From Candidatus Latescibacterota bacterium (GTDB lineage Bacteria > Latescibacterota > UBA2968 > UBA8231): DNA of 64,000 nt. The stretch lies in NCBI GenBank assembly GCA_022819745.1, contig JAJEGS010000039.1, positions 1 through 64,000 of the forward strand, read 5' to 3'. The translations under genes and the position numbers were made by a program. A model generated the notes under the pieces. It was not told the origin of the DNA. It did not search any database and saw nothing but the letters and a program-made list of their open reading frames with translations. Of this stretch, positions 39,077 to 46,596 are shown in pieces (the first letter of the stretch is position 1; every line of letters starts with the position of its first letter).

Positions 39077-40384
39077 ATGAACGTCCTAGTCGTCGGCAAA
39101 GGGGGACGCGAACACGCCCTCGTGTGGAAGCTGGCACAGAGCCAGCGCATCGACAAACTCTACGTCGCCCCCGGCAATCCCGGCATGGCCTCCCTCGCTG
39201 AATGCGTCGATATCCGCGTCGATACCCCTGTGGCCGAACGCGAAAAACTCGTCGGCGAAATCGAGCGCCTAATTGCCTTTGCCCACGAGCAGCAAATCGA
39301 TCTAACCGTCGTCGGCCCAGACGACGCCCTAGCCGGCGGCATCGTCGATCACTTCCGCGCCAGTGGCCTGGCGATCTTCGGCCCCACGGAAGCCGCGGCC
39401 CGCATCGAAAGCAGCAAGGTCTTCGCCAAGGAACTAATGGAGCACGTCGGCGTCCCCACCGCTCGGCACCAGAGTTTCACCGACAGCCAAGCTGCCAGCG
39501 CCTATATCCGCGAGCAGGGTGCCCCGATCGTGGTCAAGGCCAGCGGCCTAGCCGCCGGCAAGGGCGCAGTCGTCTGCCAGAGCGTAGATCAAGCCCTCGC
39601 AGCAGCGCACGAAATGCTCGACGAAGACGTTTTGGGCGGAGCCGGACATCACATCGTCGTCGAGGAATACATGACCGGCGAGGAAGCCTCGCTCTTTGCA
39701 ATCTGCGATGGCGAGCATTTTATCACCTTGACACCCGCCCAAGACCACAAACCCATCTACGACGGCGACAAAGGCCCCAATACCGGCGGCATGGGGGCCT
39801 ACGCCCCGGCACCGGTGATGACGCCGACCTTAGTGCGCGAGGCCGAAGAGCGCATCATCCGACCCGTACTCGCCGAAATGCGCCGACTGGGCACCCCGTA
39901 CCAAGGCGTGCTTTACTGCGGGCTGATGTGTACCGACACCGGCGTTAAAGTTGTAGAGTTCAACGCCCGCTTCGGCGATCCCGAATGCCAGATCCTCATG
40001 CCCCTACTCAGAACCGACCTCGTCGATGTGCTCACCGCCGCCTGCGACGGCCGCTTGGACCAGATGCAAGTCGAATGCTCGCCTGAGGCGGCCGTCTGCG
40101 TAGTCATGGCCTCGGACGGCTATCCGCAAGCTTATGAGAAGGGATTTGAGATCCGCGGCTTGGAGGCGTTTACCGACCGCGACGACCTCGTCGTCTTTCA
40201 CGCCGGCACGGCCCAGCGCGACGGTCGTGTCATTACGGACGGCGGCCGGGTGCTCTGCGTGACGGCCACAGACGCCGATCTCCAAGCCGCCGTCGCCAAA
40301 GCCTACTCAGCAGTAGATCAAATCGCCTTCGACAACGCCTATTGCCGCCGCGACATAGCCTATCGGGCATTGGGGCGCGCCTGA
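39077..40384 (+). CDS. purD: Phosphoribosylamine-glycine ligase (GARS)
   Basis: Catalyses ATP-dependent joining of phosphoribosylamine and glycine, the second step of purine synthesis. The N-terminal domain begins MNVLVVGKGGREHALVWKL. The ATP-grasp core has SGLAAGKGAVVC and VEEYMTGEEASLFAICDG, and the substrate region is DHKPIYDGDKGPNTGGMGAYAP followed by FNARFGDPECQ. Length 435 aa from ATG 39077, which has AAAGGAA upstream. No other pur gene is adjacent; it sits between era and folB. Confidence 0.97.
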   Translation: MNVLVVGKGGREHALVWKLAQSQRIDKLYVAPGNPGMASLAECVDIRVDTPVAEREKLVGEIERLIAFAHEQQIDLTVVGPDDALAGGIVDHFRASGLAIFGPTEAAARIESSKVFAKELMEHVGVPTARHQSFTDSQAASAYIREQGAPIVVKASGLAAGKGAVVCQSVDQALAAAHEMLDEDVLGGAGHHIVVEEYMTGEEASLFAICDGEHFITLTPAQDHKPIYDGDKGPNTGGMGAYAPAPVMTPTLVREAEERIIRPVLAEMRRLGTPYQGVLYCGLMCTDTGVKVVEFNARFGDPECQILMPLLRTDLVDVLTAACDGRLDQMQVECSPEAAVCVVMASDGYPQAYEKGFEIRGLEAFTDRDDLVVFHAGTAQRDGRVITDGGRVLCVTATDADLQAAVAKAYSAVDQIAFDNAYCRRDIAYRALGRA

Positions 40385-40394
40385 AGCTCTTGCC

Positions 40395-40760
40395 ATGCCT
40401 AAAGACGCACTCCGCCTGCGCAACATGCGCTTTTTTGCCTATCACGGGCTTTTCCCCGAAGAGACCGCACTCGGTCAGCACTACGAAGTCGATGTCGAAC
40501 TCTACGGCGATTTTCGTCAGGCAGGGCGCAGCGACGACATTGACGCGGCGATCAACTATCCAGAGGTGTACGCGCTGGTGGCCGATGTCGTAACCGGCGA
40601 GCCTTGCAAATTGGTCGAAGCCCTCGCCGAGCGCATTGCCGAGCAGGTTGGCACCCATTGCGCCCCGGTCGAACTCGTCGTCCGCGTGCGCAAACCCAAT
40701 CCTCCGGTCGCCGCGCACTTTGACGGCATCGAAGTCGAAATACGCCGGTCCTATGCCTGA
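40395..40760 (+). CDS. folB: Dihydroneopterin aldolase
   Basis: Cleaves 7,8-dihydroneopterin to 6-hydroxymethyl-dihydropterin and glycolaldehyde. The sequence LRLRNMRFFAYHGLFPEETALGQHYEVD is the family N-terminal signature with the substrate-contacting Glu. The segment INYPEVYALVADVVTGEPCKLVEALAERIA and the C-terminal VRVRKPNPPVAAHFDGIEVEI are also diagnostic, with the catalytic Lys in RKP. Length 121 aa. It overlaps folK by 8 nt, giving a folB-folK-panC translationally coupled unit. Confidence 0.95.
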   Translation: MPKDALRLRNMRFFAYHGLFPEETALGQHYEVDVELYGDFRQAGRSDDIDAAINYPEVYALVADVVTGEPCKLVEALAERIAEQVGTHCAPVELVVRVRKPNPPVAAHFDGIEVEIRRSYA

Positions 40761-41262
40761 GCGAGCCTATATAGCCATCGGCAGCAACCTCGGCGACCGC
40801 CGCGCGTACCTCGAAGCCGGGCTCAAAGAAGTCGCTACGCTCCCCGGTACGCATCTTGCGGAGGTCTCCCACGCCTACGAAACTCCGCCGATGGGGCCGG
40901 TCGAGCAACCGGATTTCCTCAACGCCGTCTTTGCCCTAGAAACCTCACTTGCTCCCAAGCTGCTGCTCGCCGCCCTGCTCGCCGCAGAAAAAAAACACCA
41001 GCGACAACGCCGCATTCACTGGGGGCCGCGCACCCTCGACCTCGACTTGCTGCTCTACGGCGAGCGCGTCGTCGAAAGCGCGGATCTGACCCTGCCGCAC
41101 CCGCACATGCACGAGCGCAGCTTCGTGCTGGTGCCCCTTTGCGAAATCGCCCCGCGACTTAGCCATCCAGTCACCGGCCGGCCATTTGCTGCGTATCTCG
41201 CCGCGCTCAATTGTCGCGAAGCCAAGGCCGCCGGCCCTCTCACCCTTCCCGCCATCCCATGA
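40753..41262 (+). CDS. folK: 2-amino-4-hydroxy-6-hydroxymethyldihydropteridine pyrophosphokinase
   Basis: Transfers pyrophosphate from ATP to 6-hydroxymethyl-dihydropterin, producing the substrate of FolP. The start at 40753 gives AYIAIGSNLGDRRAYL, the standard HPPK N-terminus. HAYETPPMGPVEQPDFLNAV and the signature GPRTLDLDLLLYG (metal-binding Asp pair) are present. Length is 169 aa. It overlaps folB by 8 nt and panC by 4 nt (ATGA). Confidence 0.96.
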   Translation: MPERAYIAIGSNLGDRRAYLEAGLKEVATLPGTHLAEVSHAYETPPMGPVEQPDFLNAVFALETSLAPKLLLAALLAAEKKHQRQRRIHWGPRTLDLDLLLYGERVVESADLTLPHPHMHERSFVLVPLCEIAPRLSHPVTGRPFAAYLAALNCREAKAAGPLTLPAIP

Positions 41263-42113
41263 AACGCATACACACGGTCGCGGAAATGCAGGCTCAATCC
41301 GACGCTTGGCGCGGCGCGGGCCTGTGCGTTGGACTAGTGCCGACGATGGGTTTTTTACACGAGGGACACCTCAGCTTAGTCGATCACAGCCTCGAAGCCG
41401 CGGACCGCACGGTCGTCAGCATTTTCGTCAATCCACTGCAATTCGGGCCGAAAGAAGACTACGCCATCTATCCGCGCGACATGGAGCGCGACCTCGACCT
41501 ACTGTCTCGCCGTGGGGTCGATGCAGTCTTTCACCCCCAGACAGTGGAATTCTATCCCCCTGACTTCTCGACCTTCGTCGAGGTCGAAGAGCTAACCAAG
41601 GGCTTGTGCGGCCCCTTCCGCCCCGGTCACTTTCGCGGCGTCACTACCGTAGTAACCAAGCTATTCACCGCCGTCAAACCACACCTAGCCGTCTTCGGCC
41701 AAAAAGACTACCAGCAGGCGGCTGTCATTCGTCGATTAGTACGCGATTTGAACTTGGATTTGCGCATTGAGGTTGCTCCCACCGTGCGCGAAGCAGACGG
41801 CTTGGCCATGAGCTCGCGCAACGTCCTCCTCAGCGCAGAAGACAGACAGCGAGCACCGGCTCTCTACGAAGCACTCACAATGGGTCAAAAAAAAATCGAA
41901 CAGGGCGAACGCGACGCCAGCCAAATCATCGCCGAGATGCGGGCGCACATCGAGCGAGCACTCGACGCGTCCATCGACTACATTTCCATCGCACACCCGG
42001 ACACGCTCGAAGAAGTGGCTCGTATCACCGGCCCGGTCGTCATCGCCCTCGCCGTACGCCTGTCCAACGTCCGACTGATCGACAACATCGTCGCCGCGCC
42101 GCTCGACCGCTAG
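41259..42113 (+). CDS. panC: Pantoate-beta-alanine ligase
   Basis: Forms pantothenate from pantoate and beta-alanine through a pantoyl-adenylate. The HxGH-type motif is PTMGFLHEGHLSLV (about residues 30-43), FVNPLQFGPKEDYAIYPRD follows, and the KMSKS-like loop is AMSSRNVLLS. Length 284 aa. The ATG overlaps the folK stop. It is the last gene of the operon starting at 37251. The 110-nt gap downstream contains small hairpins (for example GTTGG-TTAGT-CCAAC) but no typical terminator. Confidence 0.96.
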   Translation: MKRIHTVAEMQAQSDAWRGAGLCVGLVPTMGFLHEGHLSLVDHSLEAADRTVVSIFVNPLQFGPKEDYAIYPRDMERDLDLLSRRGVDAVFHPQTVEFYPPDFSTFVEVEELTKGLCGPFRPGHFRGVTTVVTKLFTAVKPHLAVFGQKDYQQAAVIRRLVRDLNLDLRIEVAPTVREADGLAMSSRNVLLSAEDRQRAPALYEALTMGQKKIEQGERDASQIIAEMRAHIERALDASIDYISIAHPDTLEEVARITGPVVIALAVRLSNVRLIDNIVAAPLDR

Positions 42114-42223
42114 ATAGCCACTCTTATAGAGGATTGAGTCCCCGCAACATCGTAGGTCGTCAGACGCACCGAGGCTGGCGCACGTACCTACATAGGGATC
42201 CTATACGTTGGTTAGTCCAACCT

Positions 42224-43807
42224 TCACCGGACCAACATCAACCGGCGCGCCCGCGTTTCCCCGCCGACCTTCAGCACAGCCCAATACGCCCCGCTAGCCG
42301 CGCGCTCGCCGCCCCAGTGCGCCAAGTGCTGCCCAGCCCCGAGTCGCTCCGCCACCAAAAGGGCCGCGCGCTGGCCCAAGGCATTATATATCGCCAGTTC
42401 GACATCCGCTTCCCTTGCCAAGCGAAAGGGCAGGTTCACCGCGCTGTTGGCCGGATTCGGATAAGCCGGGGCCAAGTCGTTTGCGGCCTGCTCATCTGTC
42501 TGCATCGCTACAACTGTAGGCGTAAAATACCGAGCCGCGAGGGCAAAATCCCCACCCATCGGCGAGGGCCTGCCGACGATAACCGCCGCGCTATCTACAT
42601 CCGCGACCTGCACCTGCCCTGTGTTATCCGCGCTAAGTTCCATCGCGATCAGTTCGCCGCTCTGGTCGCGCAGGGCGTAAACCCACGCGGCATAGTCCCC
42701 TTCGGCCGCGCCAGCAAAATCAACGACTACATCCCCCTCCGAGCGAATAACCACGTTCGTCGCTCCCCATTGGTTGCCAACCTCGCCAGCCAGTTCCGCG
42801 AAAGGCACATCAGGCGCGGCAACTGCGGCAGCGCGGCGACCGCGCAGGGCCTCGTACCCACCCGCGTAGTTAGCCGCAATCCACAAACGCCAAGCACTCG
42901 CGTAATCCTCGACCCAGTTTTGGTTCTTGAACGCGTCGTCAATGCCCAAAATGCCGTTGCGCGGCTCGGCGACGATTTGGCGAATCAGCCCCGCACCATA
43001 GCGCTCGGCCAGAAACGAGGCGAACAGATAGGTCTTGCCGTAATTCGCCGACTCGGACGCCCAGTGCGTTAGATTGATACTGGGATCCGCAAGAAAACTC
43101 GGCACCATGCTTGGGTCAGCTTCGGGGAAACCCACCAGATCCTCGGCGTACCCAGCAAGCCCTTCGTCGATCCATGCCTCCTCGTCAGCATCGTGGCCCC
43201 AATGGATTAGGTGCTGAAATTCGTGCGCTAGGGTCGCGTGGGCGAGATAGGCGCTGAAGGCCAGCTTGCTCGCGTCGAGGTAAATCGTATCGCGCCGCAG
43301 TCCAGGCTGCGCCCGCTCGTACAGGTTGCCGTCGAAATAGCCGACCACGCTCTCATCGGGAATGTCTAAGATCAGGATAAAGATGCGGGGATCGCCGTCC
43401 TCATCGGCAGGTTCGCCAAAGGCATCGACCGCTATTTCAAATACTCCGCGCTCGGAATCAGCCGGAGTCGCCGCGTCAAAAAGCGCGCCCAGCTTATCCA
43501 CATCCGGCTGGGCTGCGATAATGTCCCACTGGCTTTCTTCGACGAAGATATAGCAGTGCGTCCCCTTGTAGCGGCAGGTAGCCAACTTGAGCACGAATTC
43601 AGTCGGCACGTAAAAGGGGAGTTGGGTCCCCACTTCAATGGGGCCTACTTCTTGACTTGCACCTACTACTTTGGGGGCTACCGCAGGAAAAGACGCGCGG
43701 TGCTGCTCAAGCCAGCGCGTCCCGCATATCCGCTCTTCAGCTACGGCTGCCAGCGGCAGTAAGAGCATCCACGCAGCCAAGGCCGCACGAGGGAAAAAGC
43801 AGGCCAT
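42224..43807 (-). CDS. Secreted M30-like metallopeptidase with T9SS-type C-terminal domain (527 aa)
   Basis: ATG 43807 overlaps the upstream stop by one base and yields a signal peptide (ALAAWMLLLPLAAVA). The zinc motif H195-E-F-Q-H199 in TLAHEFQHLIHWGH and a downstream EEAWIDEGLAGYAEDL resemble family M30 (hyicolysin) catalytic regions. The C-terminal ~85 residues (AYPNPANSAVNLPF, IYNALGQ, ASGAYWAVL, RRLMLVR) match a T9SS type-A sorting domain. It is therefore predicted to be exported and anchored or released at the cell surface. A longer in-frame extension upstream is rejected because it is Arg-rich shadow sequence. Confidence 0.82.
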   Translation of the reverse strand: MACFFPRAALAAWMLLLPLAAVAEERICGTRWLEQHRASFPAVAPKVVGASQEVGPIEVGTQLPFYVPTEFVLKLATCRYKGTHCYIFVEESQWDIIAAQPDVDKLGALFDAATPADSERGVFEIAVDAFGEPADEDGDPRIFILILDIPDESVVGYFDGNLYERAQPGLRRDTIYLDASKLAFSAYLAHATLAHEFQHLIHWGHDADEEAWIDEGLAGYAEDLVGFPEADPSMVPSFLADPSINLTHWASESANYGKTYLFASFLAERYGAGLIRQIVAEPRNGILGIDDAFKNQNWVEDYASAWRLWIAANYAGGYEALRGRRAAAVAAPDVPFAELAGEVGNQWGATNVVIRSEGDVVVDFAGAAEGDYAAWVYALRDQSGELIAMELSADNTGQVQVADVDSAAVIVGRPSPMGGDFALAARYFTPTVVAMQTDEQAANDLAPAYPNPANSAVNLPFRLAREADVELAIYNALGQRAALLVAERLGAGQHLAHWGGERAASGAYWAVLKVGGETRARRLMLVR

Positions 43808-44412
43808 CAGTAGAAATGCCGGACGAGGAAAAACGCCGTTCCCCCAGGCCTCACCGCCACCTTGGGCACGAAACCCGTCTGCGCTTGATCCGTGTCGGCA
43901 ACCCGCGCCGCATGGATGGCAGATACGAGATGATTGACGACCACCAATCCCGTCATATAGAGCGCCTGCCGTTGCGCGTGCTGGCTCGCATTGCGCAGCT
44001 CGCGGTAGCGCAGACGCGACTCGTCGCGGTCCCATTCCCAGAAGAAAGCCGCTTCTACCGGATAGAGCTCGGCGTCTGGGCCGTCTTCGTAGCGGGCAAA
44101 CTGGTTGTGCTCCAGCCTGCTCGCATAAAACCCCAAGTCGTCGAAATAGTCGTCCCTCTTGCCCTCGGGCCGCGCGCCCGCGCGTTCGGCCGCATACGCC
44201 TCGTAGCGATCGCGGCGCACCTGACCCAGCCACTCAAAACCCCAATAGCCGCCCCAAAGTGCCAACTCAGCAGCCAAGAAGCCACCACCGCCACCTTGAG
44301 CGTACTTCTGCCCCCAACCGGGCACCAGCAAAGAGCGCCAAAATGCCCCTTGGGCCTTCCCGGCCTCAGCCACACCGGGCAACAACAAAATCAATGCGAT
44401 CCAGCACCACAT
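43807..44412 (-). CDS. DUF5683-like membrane/secreted protein (201 aa)
   Basis: The start at 44412 (MWCWIALILLLPGVAEAG) provides a signal peptide and lies 4 nt after the previous stop. FWRSLLVPGWGQKYAQ followed by a Gly-rich helix (GGGFLAAELALWGGYWG) is the pattern of DUF5683 proteins (SxxxPGxGQxY). A second conserved-looking segment (LYMTGLVVVNHLVSAIHAARVAD) occurs near residue 160 and is closely mirrored in the next gene. The C-terminus ends in Tyr after strand-like sequence. Probably an envelope protein; function unknown. Coupled to the M30-like gene (TGATG). Confidence 0.65.
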   Translation of the reverse strand: MWCWIALILLLPGVAEAGKAQGAFWRSLLVPGWGQKYAQGGGGGFLAAELALWGGYWGFEWLGQVRRDRYEAYAAERAGARPEGKRDDYFDDLGFYASRLEHNQFARYEDGPDAELYPVEAAFFWEWDRDESRLRYRELRNASQHAQRQALYMTGLVVVNHLVSAIHAARVADTDQAQTGFVPKVAVRPGGTAFFLVRHFY

Positions 44413-44416
44413 AAGC

Positions 44417-45325
44417 TCAATCCAACGGCTTGTACGCCACGAGCATGGGCACGCGCTCCCGCACCCACGGCTGCATGACCAACGCCAAGCGCGTCCGCCG
44501 CCGCAGGGACGCTTCGTCCACACCCGCAGCGCGCGCCCGCGCCACCCGCGCCGCGTCAATGGCGCTGATAACGTGGTTGATCAAAATGATCCCACTTATC
44601 GTGGAAGCTCGCTTGAGAAAGCGATTGCTCTCATCGCGATCATCTTCGTAGCGGAGCCGTCGCTCGGAATGGAAATTTTCGACTGAATCGACTTCAGTCG
44701 GCGCGGCGGCATTGCCGATACTACCATCGCGCCTTACGCGCTTCAGATCATCCCAACCGGCTACATATTGATCGTATTTGCCTATCAACTCGTAGTATTG
44801 CTGAATCTGGCTAGGCGCACATCCGCCAAAATCCGCATTCCCCGACTGCTGCATCGCCGGAATGTACACTTCGACAACTTCGCTACTGCAAGGCAACGCG
44901 TGCGTGATCGACGAATTGTTCGAGATCGTCGAGCCGCGCCAAGCTAGGTAGTTGAGCGGATCCCAGTGCTCGTCGGCCACCGCCCGGAACTCTTCCTCCA
45001 AATCGTTGCCCTTGCCCGTCCAAGCCGCCCACATACCCACCAGCGCGGCTTCGGCTCCGAAGAAAATCAACCCTCGCTTCTTCGATCCCGCATACCACTC
45101 GCCCAACCCCGGTACCAGCGCAGAAAGCAAAAACGCCCGCTTCGACGACTTGCCCTTGCGCTCCTGCGTTCGCAGGGTCGGCTCAGGATCAGCATCGCCT
45201 TCCACCGCCCGCAATCCCACCAAGAACGCCTGCCCCTCCTCGCTCAAAATACTCGGCAATCCCTCGGCTCGGACGCCACCAGCAGTTAGCATCGCAACCA
45301 CCAGCGCGATTCCTATCCTCGTCAT
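44417..45325 (-). CDS. DUF5683-like protein (302 aa)
   Basis: A signal peptide (MTRIGIALVVAMLTAGGVRA) is followed by a short acidic linker and then FLLSALVPGLGEWYAGSKKRG and IFFGAEAALVGMWAAW, the PGxGxxY/hydrophobic helix of DUF5683. A C-terminal helix (GIILINHVISAIDAARVAR) parallels that of its neighbour, so the two genes are paralogues. A potential cysteine pair (PCSSEV...GGCAPS) lies in the middle. AAAGGAG precedes the ATG, and a TATAAT is located 45 nt upstream. Role unknown; possibly a cell-envelope assembly factor. Confidence 0.7.
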   Translation of the reverse strand: MTRIGIALVVAMLTAGGVRAEGLPSILSEEGQAFLVGLRAVEGDADPEPTLRTQERKGKSSKRAFLLSALVPGLGEWYAGSKKRGLIFFGAEAALVGMWAAWTGKGNDLEEEFRAVADEHWDPLNYLAWRGSTISNNSSITHALPCSSEVVEVYIPAMQQSGNADFGGCAPSQIQQYYELIGKYDQYVAGWDDLKRVRRDGSIGNAAAPTEVDSVENFHSERRLRYEDDRDESNRFLKRASTISGIILINHVISAIDAARVARARAAGVDEASLRRRTRLALVMQPWVRERVPMLVAYKPLD

Positions 45326-45369
45326 GCTTACTCCTTTCCATTGCGGCAGCAGACAAAACGCGACCAGCT

Positions 45370-45375
45370 ATTATA
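45370..45375 (-). promoter_or_regulatory. Possible -10 box of the DUF5683-like gene pair
   Basis: Perfect TATAAT on the minus strand, within the stop region of the 50-aa ORF. The -35 at 17 nt (CTCGAA) is poor, so it would need an activator or an extended -10. Confidence 0.35.
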
Positions 45376-45377
45376 CC

Positions 45378-45530
45378 CTAATCACCTTCACATTCGAGAT
45401 GATTTCTCAATACATTCTTGACGTAGGCCGGCGTTTCTTCTCCAACTTTTTCTGCGGTCTCTTTCAATTGGTCATACTCGGCTACTTCCTCACCTACCCA
45501 AAGAATATCCAGTCTGCGCATCTCTCGCAT
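45378..45530 (-). CDS. Small protein (50 aa) downstream of adenine methylase
   Basis: It starts with ATG 45530, 2 nt after the methylase stop. The product (MREMRRLDILWVGEEVAEYD, then a helical QLKETAEKVGEETP and YVKNVLRNHLECEGD) is acidic and predicted mostly helical. It has no Shine-Dalgarno of its own, so translation by termination-reinitiation is likely. Codon pattern and composition look coding. It may be a small accessory or regulatory partner of the methylase, but I recognise no family. Confidence 0.5.
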   Translation of the reverse strand: MREMRRLDILWVGEEVAEYDQLKETAEKVGEETPAYVKNVLRNHLECEGD

Positions 45531-45532
45531 CG

Positions 45533-46501
45533 CTACATGGCTATAGGATTCTGGAAATGCCCAATAGCATGACCGGCAATTGCTGACTCCAAAGCGAGCT
45601 CCTGCTGAATTTGCGGTATTCTATCATGTCTCTGACCATCTTTCAAGCGCTCCACTAAAGCGGGCGAAATATACAGAGATTCGACAGTCTCGCTCTTGTC
45701 GCCCAAGAGCGTGGCTTGGCTTGAGCGTCCGGCACTAATGTGCAAATGAGTGAGGGAAAGTGAACGGGGGAGTGGCTTGCCGTGACTTTTTTCGCCGGTT
45801 TTCCCGTCGTAGCTCGCCATATACGAAAGCCCTCGGTCATTCAGGATTTCGAGCGCGTCTGCAAACTCAGCATAGCTCAGCCCACTACAATACCTGTGAT
45901 CTCTCGTAAAGGAAGTGCCTTGATAGGGCGGGTCCATGTAAATGAGATCCTCTTTCGCGGCCTCCGCGACCACCTTGCGGAAATCTACTGCGGAAAGCGT
46001 AGTTCTTCCGGCAAGCAGCGCGTGAACACCGAGTATCTGGCGCTGCATAAGTATGGGACGCATGCCCGACCGCCGATTGTCCGCGCTTTGATTGAACAAG
46101 CCCTCGGCACTGTACCGCACCGAACCTTTTACTATGCGTGCCAGCAGATAAAGCAAATGATGAGGCCGGTGTTCGGCATTGAATTTGTCGCGGATGCCGA
46201 GGAAGAAGGCCCTTTTGTCCAAGTGCTGTTCCGTCCACAGCCGCTCGTAGTTTTTGCTCAACTCATTTGGCCGCTGCAAAATTTCTTCCCACAGCGCCAT
46301 CAAAGGTTCGTTCAAATAATTGAGCCAAAATCGCTTTGCGAGCCCGTGCGCGGCAGCAGCAAGAGAAATGGCACCAGACCCGCAAAAAGGCTCGATAAGG
46401 CAATCGACGTCGCGCGGAAAATGCGCAAGGATATACCGTGCAATACCGCGCTTACTACCCTGATAGGGGAATGGATGAGGAATTGCCATGTGCTGTAACA
46501 T
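45533..46501 (-). CDS. DNA adenine methylase, D12 class (322 aa)
   Basis: An N6-adenine methyltransferase of the alpha (Dam/D12) type. The SAM-binding motifs are PFPYQGSKRGIARYI (motif X) and DCLIEPFCGSGAISL (motif I); the catalytic motif IV is YMDPPYQGTSFTRDHRY. The ATG at 46501 is favoured because GGAGG stands 8 nt upstream. However, the frame stays open another 45 codons upstream to 46636, with a CDKC pair (HCDKCNQQARNQFKPHYRD), so a longer form is possible. No restriction endonuclease is adjacent. It lies inside the secretion cluster and looks like an insertion. Confidence 0.85.
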   Translation of the reverse strand: MLQHMAIPHPFPYQGSKRGIARYILAHFPRDVDCLIEPFCGSGAISLAAAAHGLAKRFWLNYLNEPLMALWEEILQRPNELSKNYERLWTEQHLDKRAFFLGIRDKFNAEHRPHHLLYLLARIVKGSVRYSAEGLFNQSADNRRSGMRPILMQRQILGVHALLAGRTTLSAVDFRKVVAEAAKEDLIYMDPPYQGTSFTRDHRYCSGLSYAEFADALEILNDRGLSYMASYDGKTGEKSHGKPLPRSLSLTHLHISAGRSSQATLLGDKSETVESLYISPALVERLKDGQRHDRIPQIQQELALESAIAGHAIGHFQNPIAM

Positions 46502-46596
46502 CTCTACCCCCTCCGCATCACGATAATGCGGTTTGAACTGGTTCCGTGCTTGTTGGTTGCACTTGTCGCAATGTGCGTCCCCAACAATCTGCGTTT

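Noticed and set aside
42140..42223. Small hairpins after panC as terminator or attenuator
   Set aside because: Stems of 4-6 bp without a U tract; not enough to call a terminator.
42134..43072. 312-aa plus-strand ORF after panC
   Set aside because: Antisense to the M30-like gene, low-complexity Arg/Pro-rich product and no plausible start.
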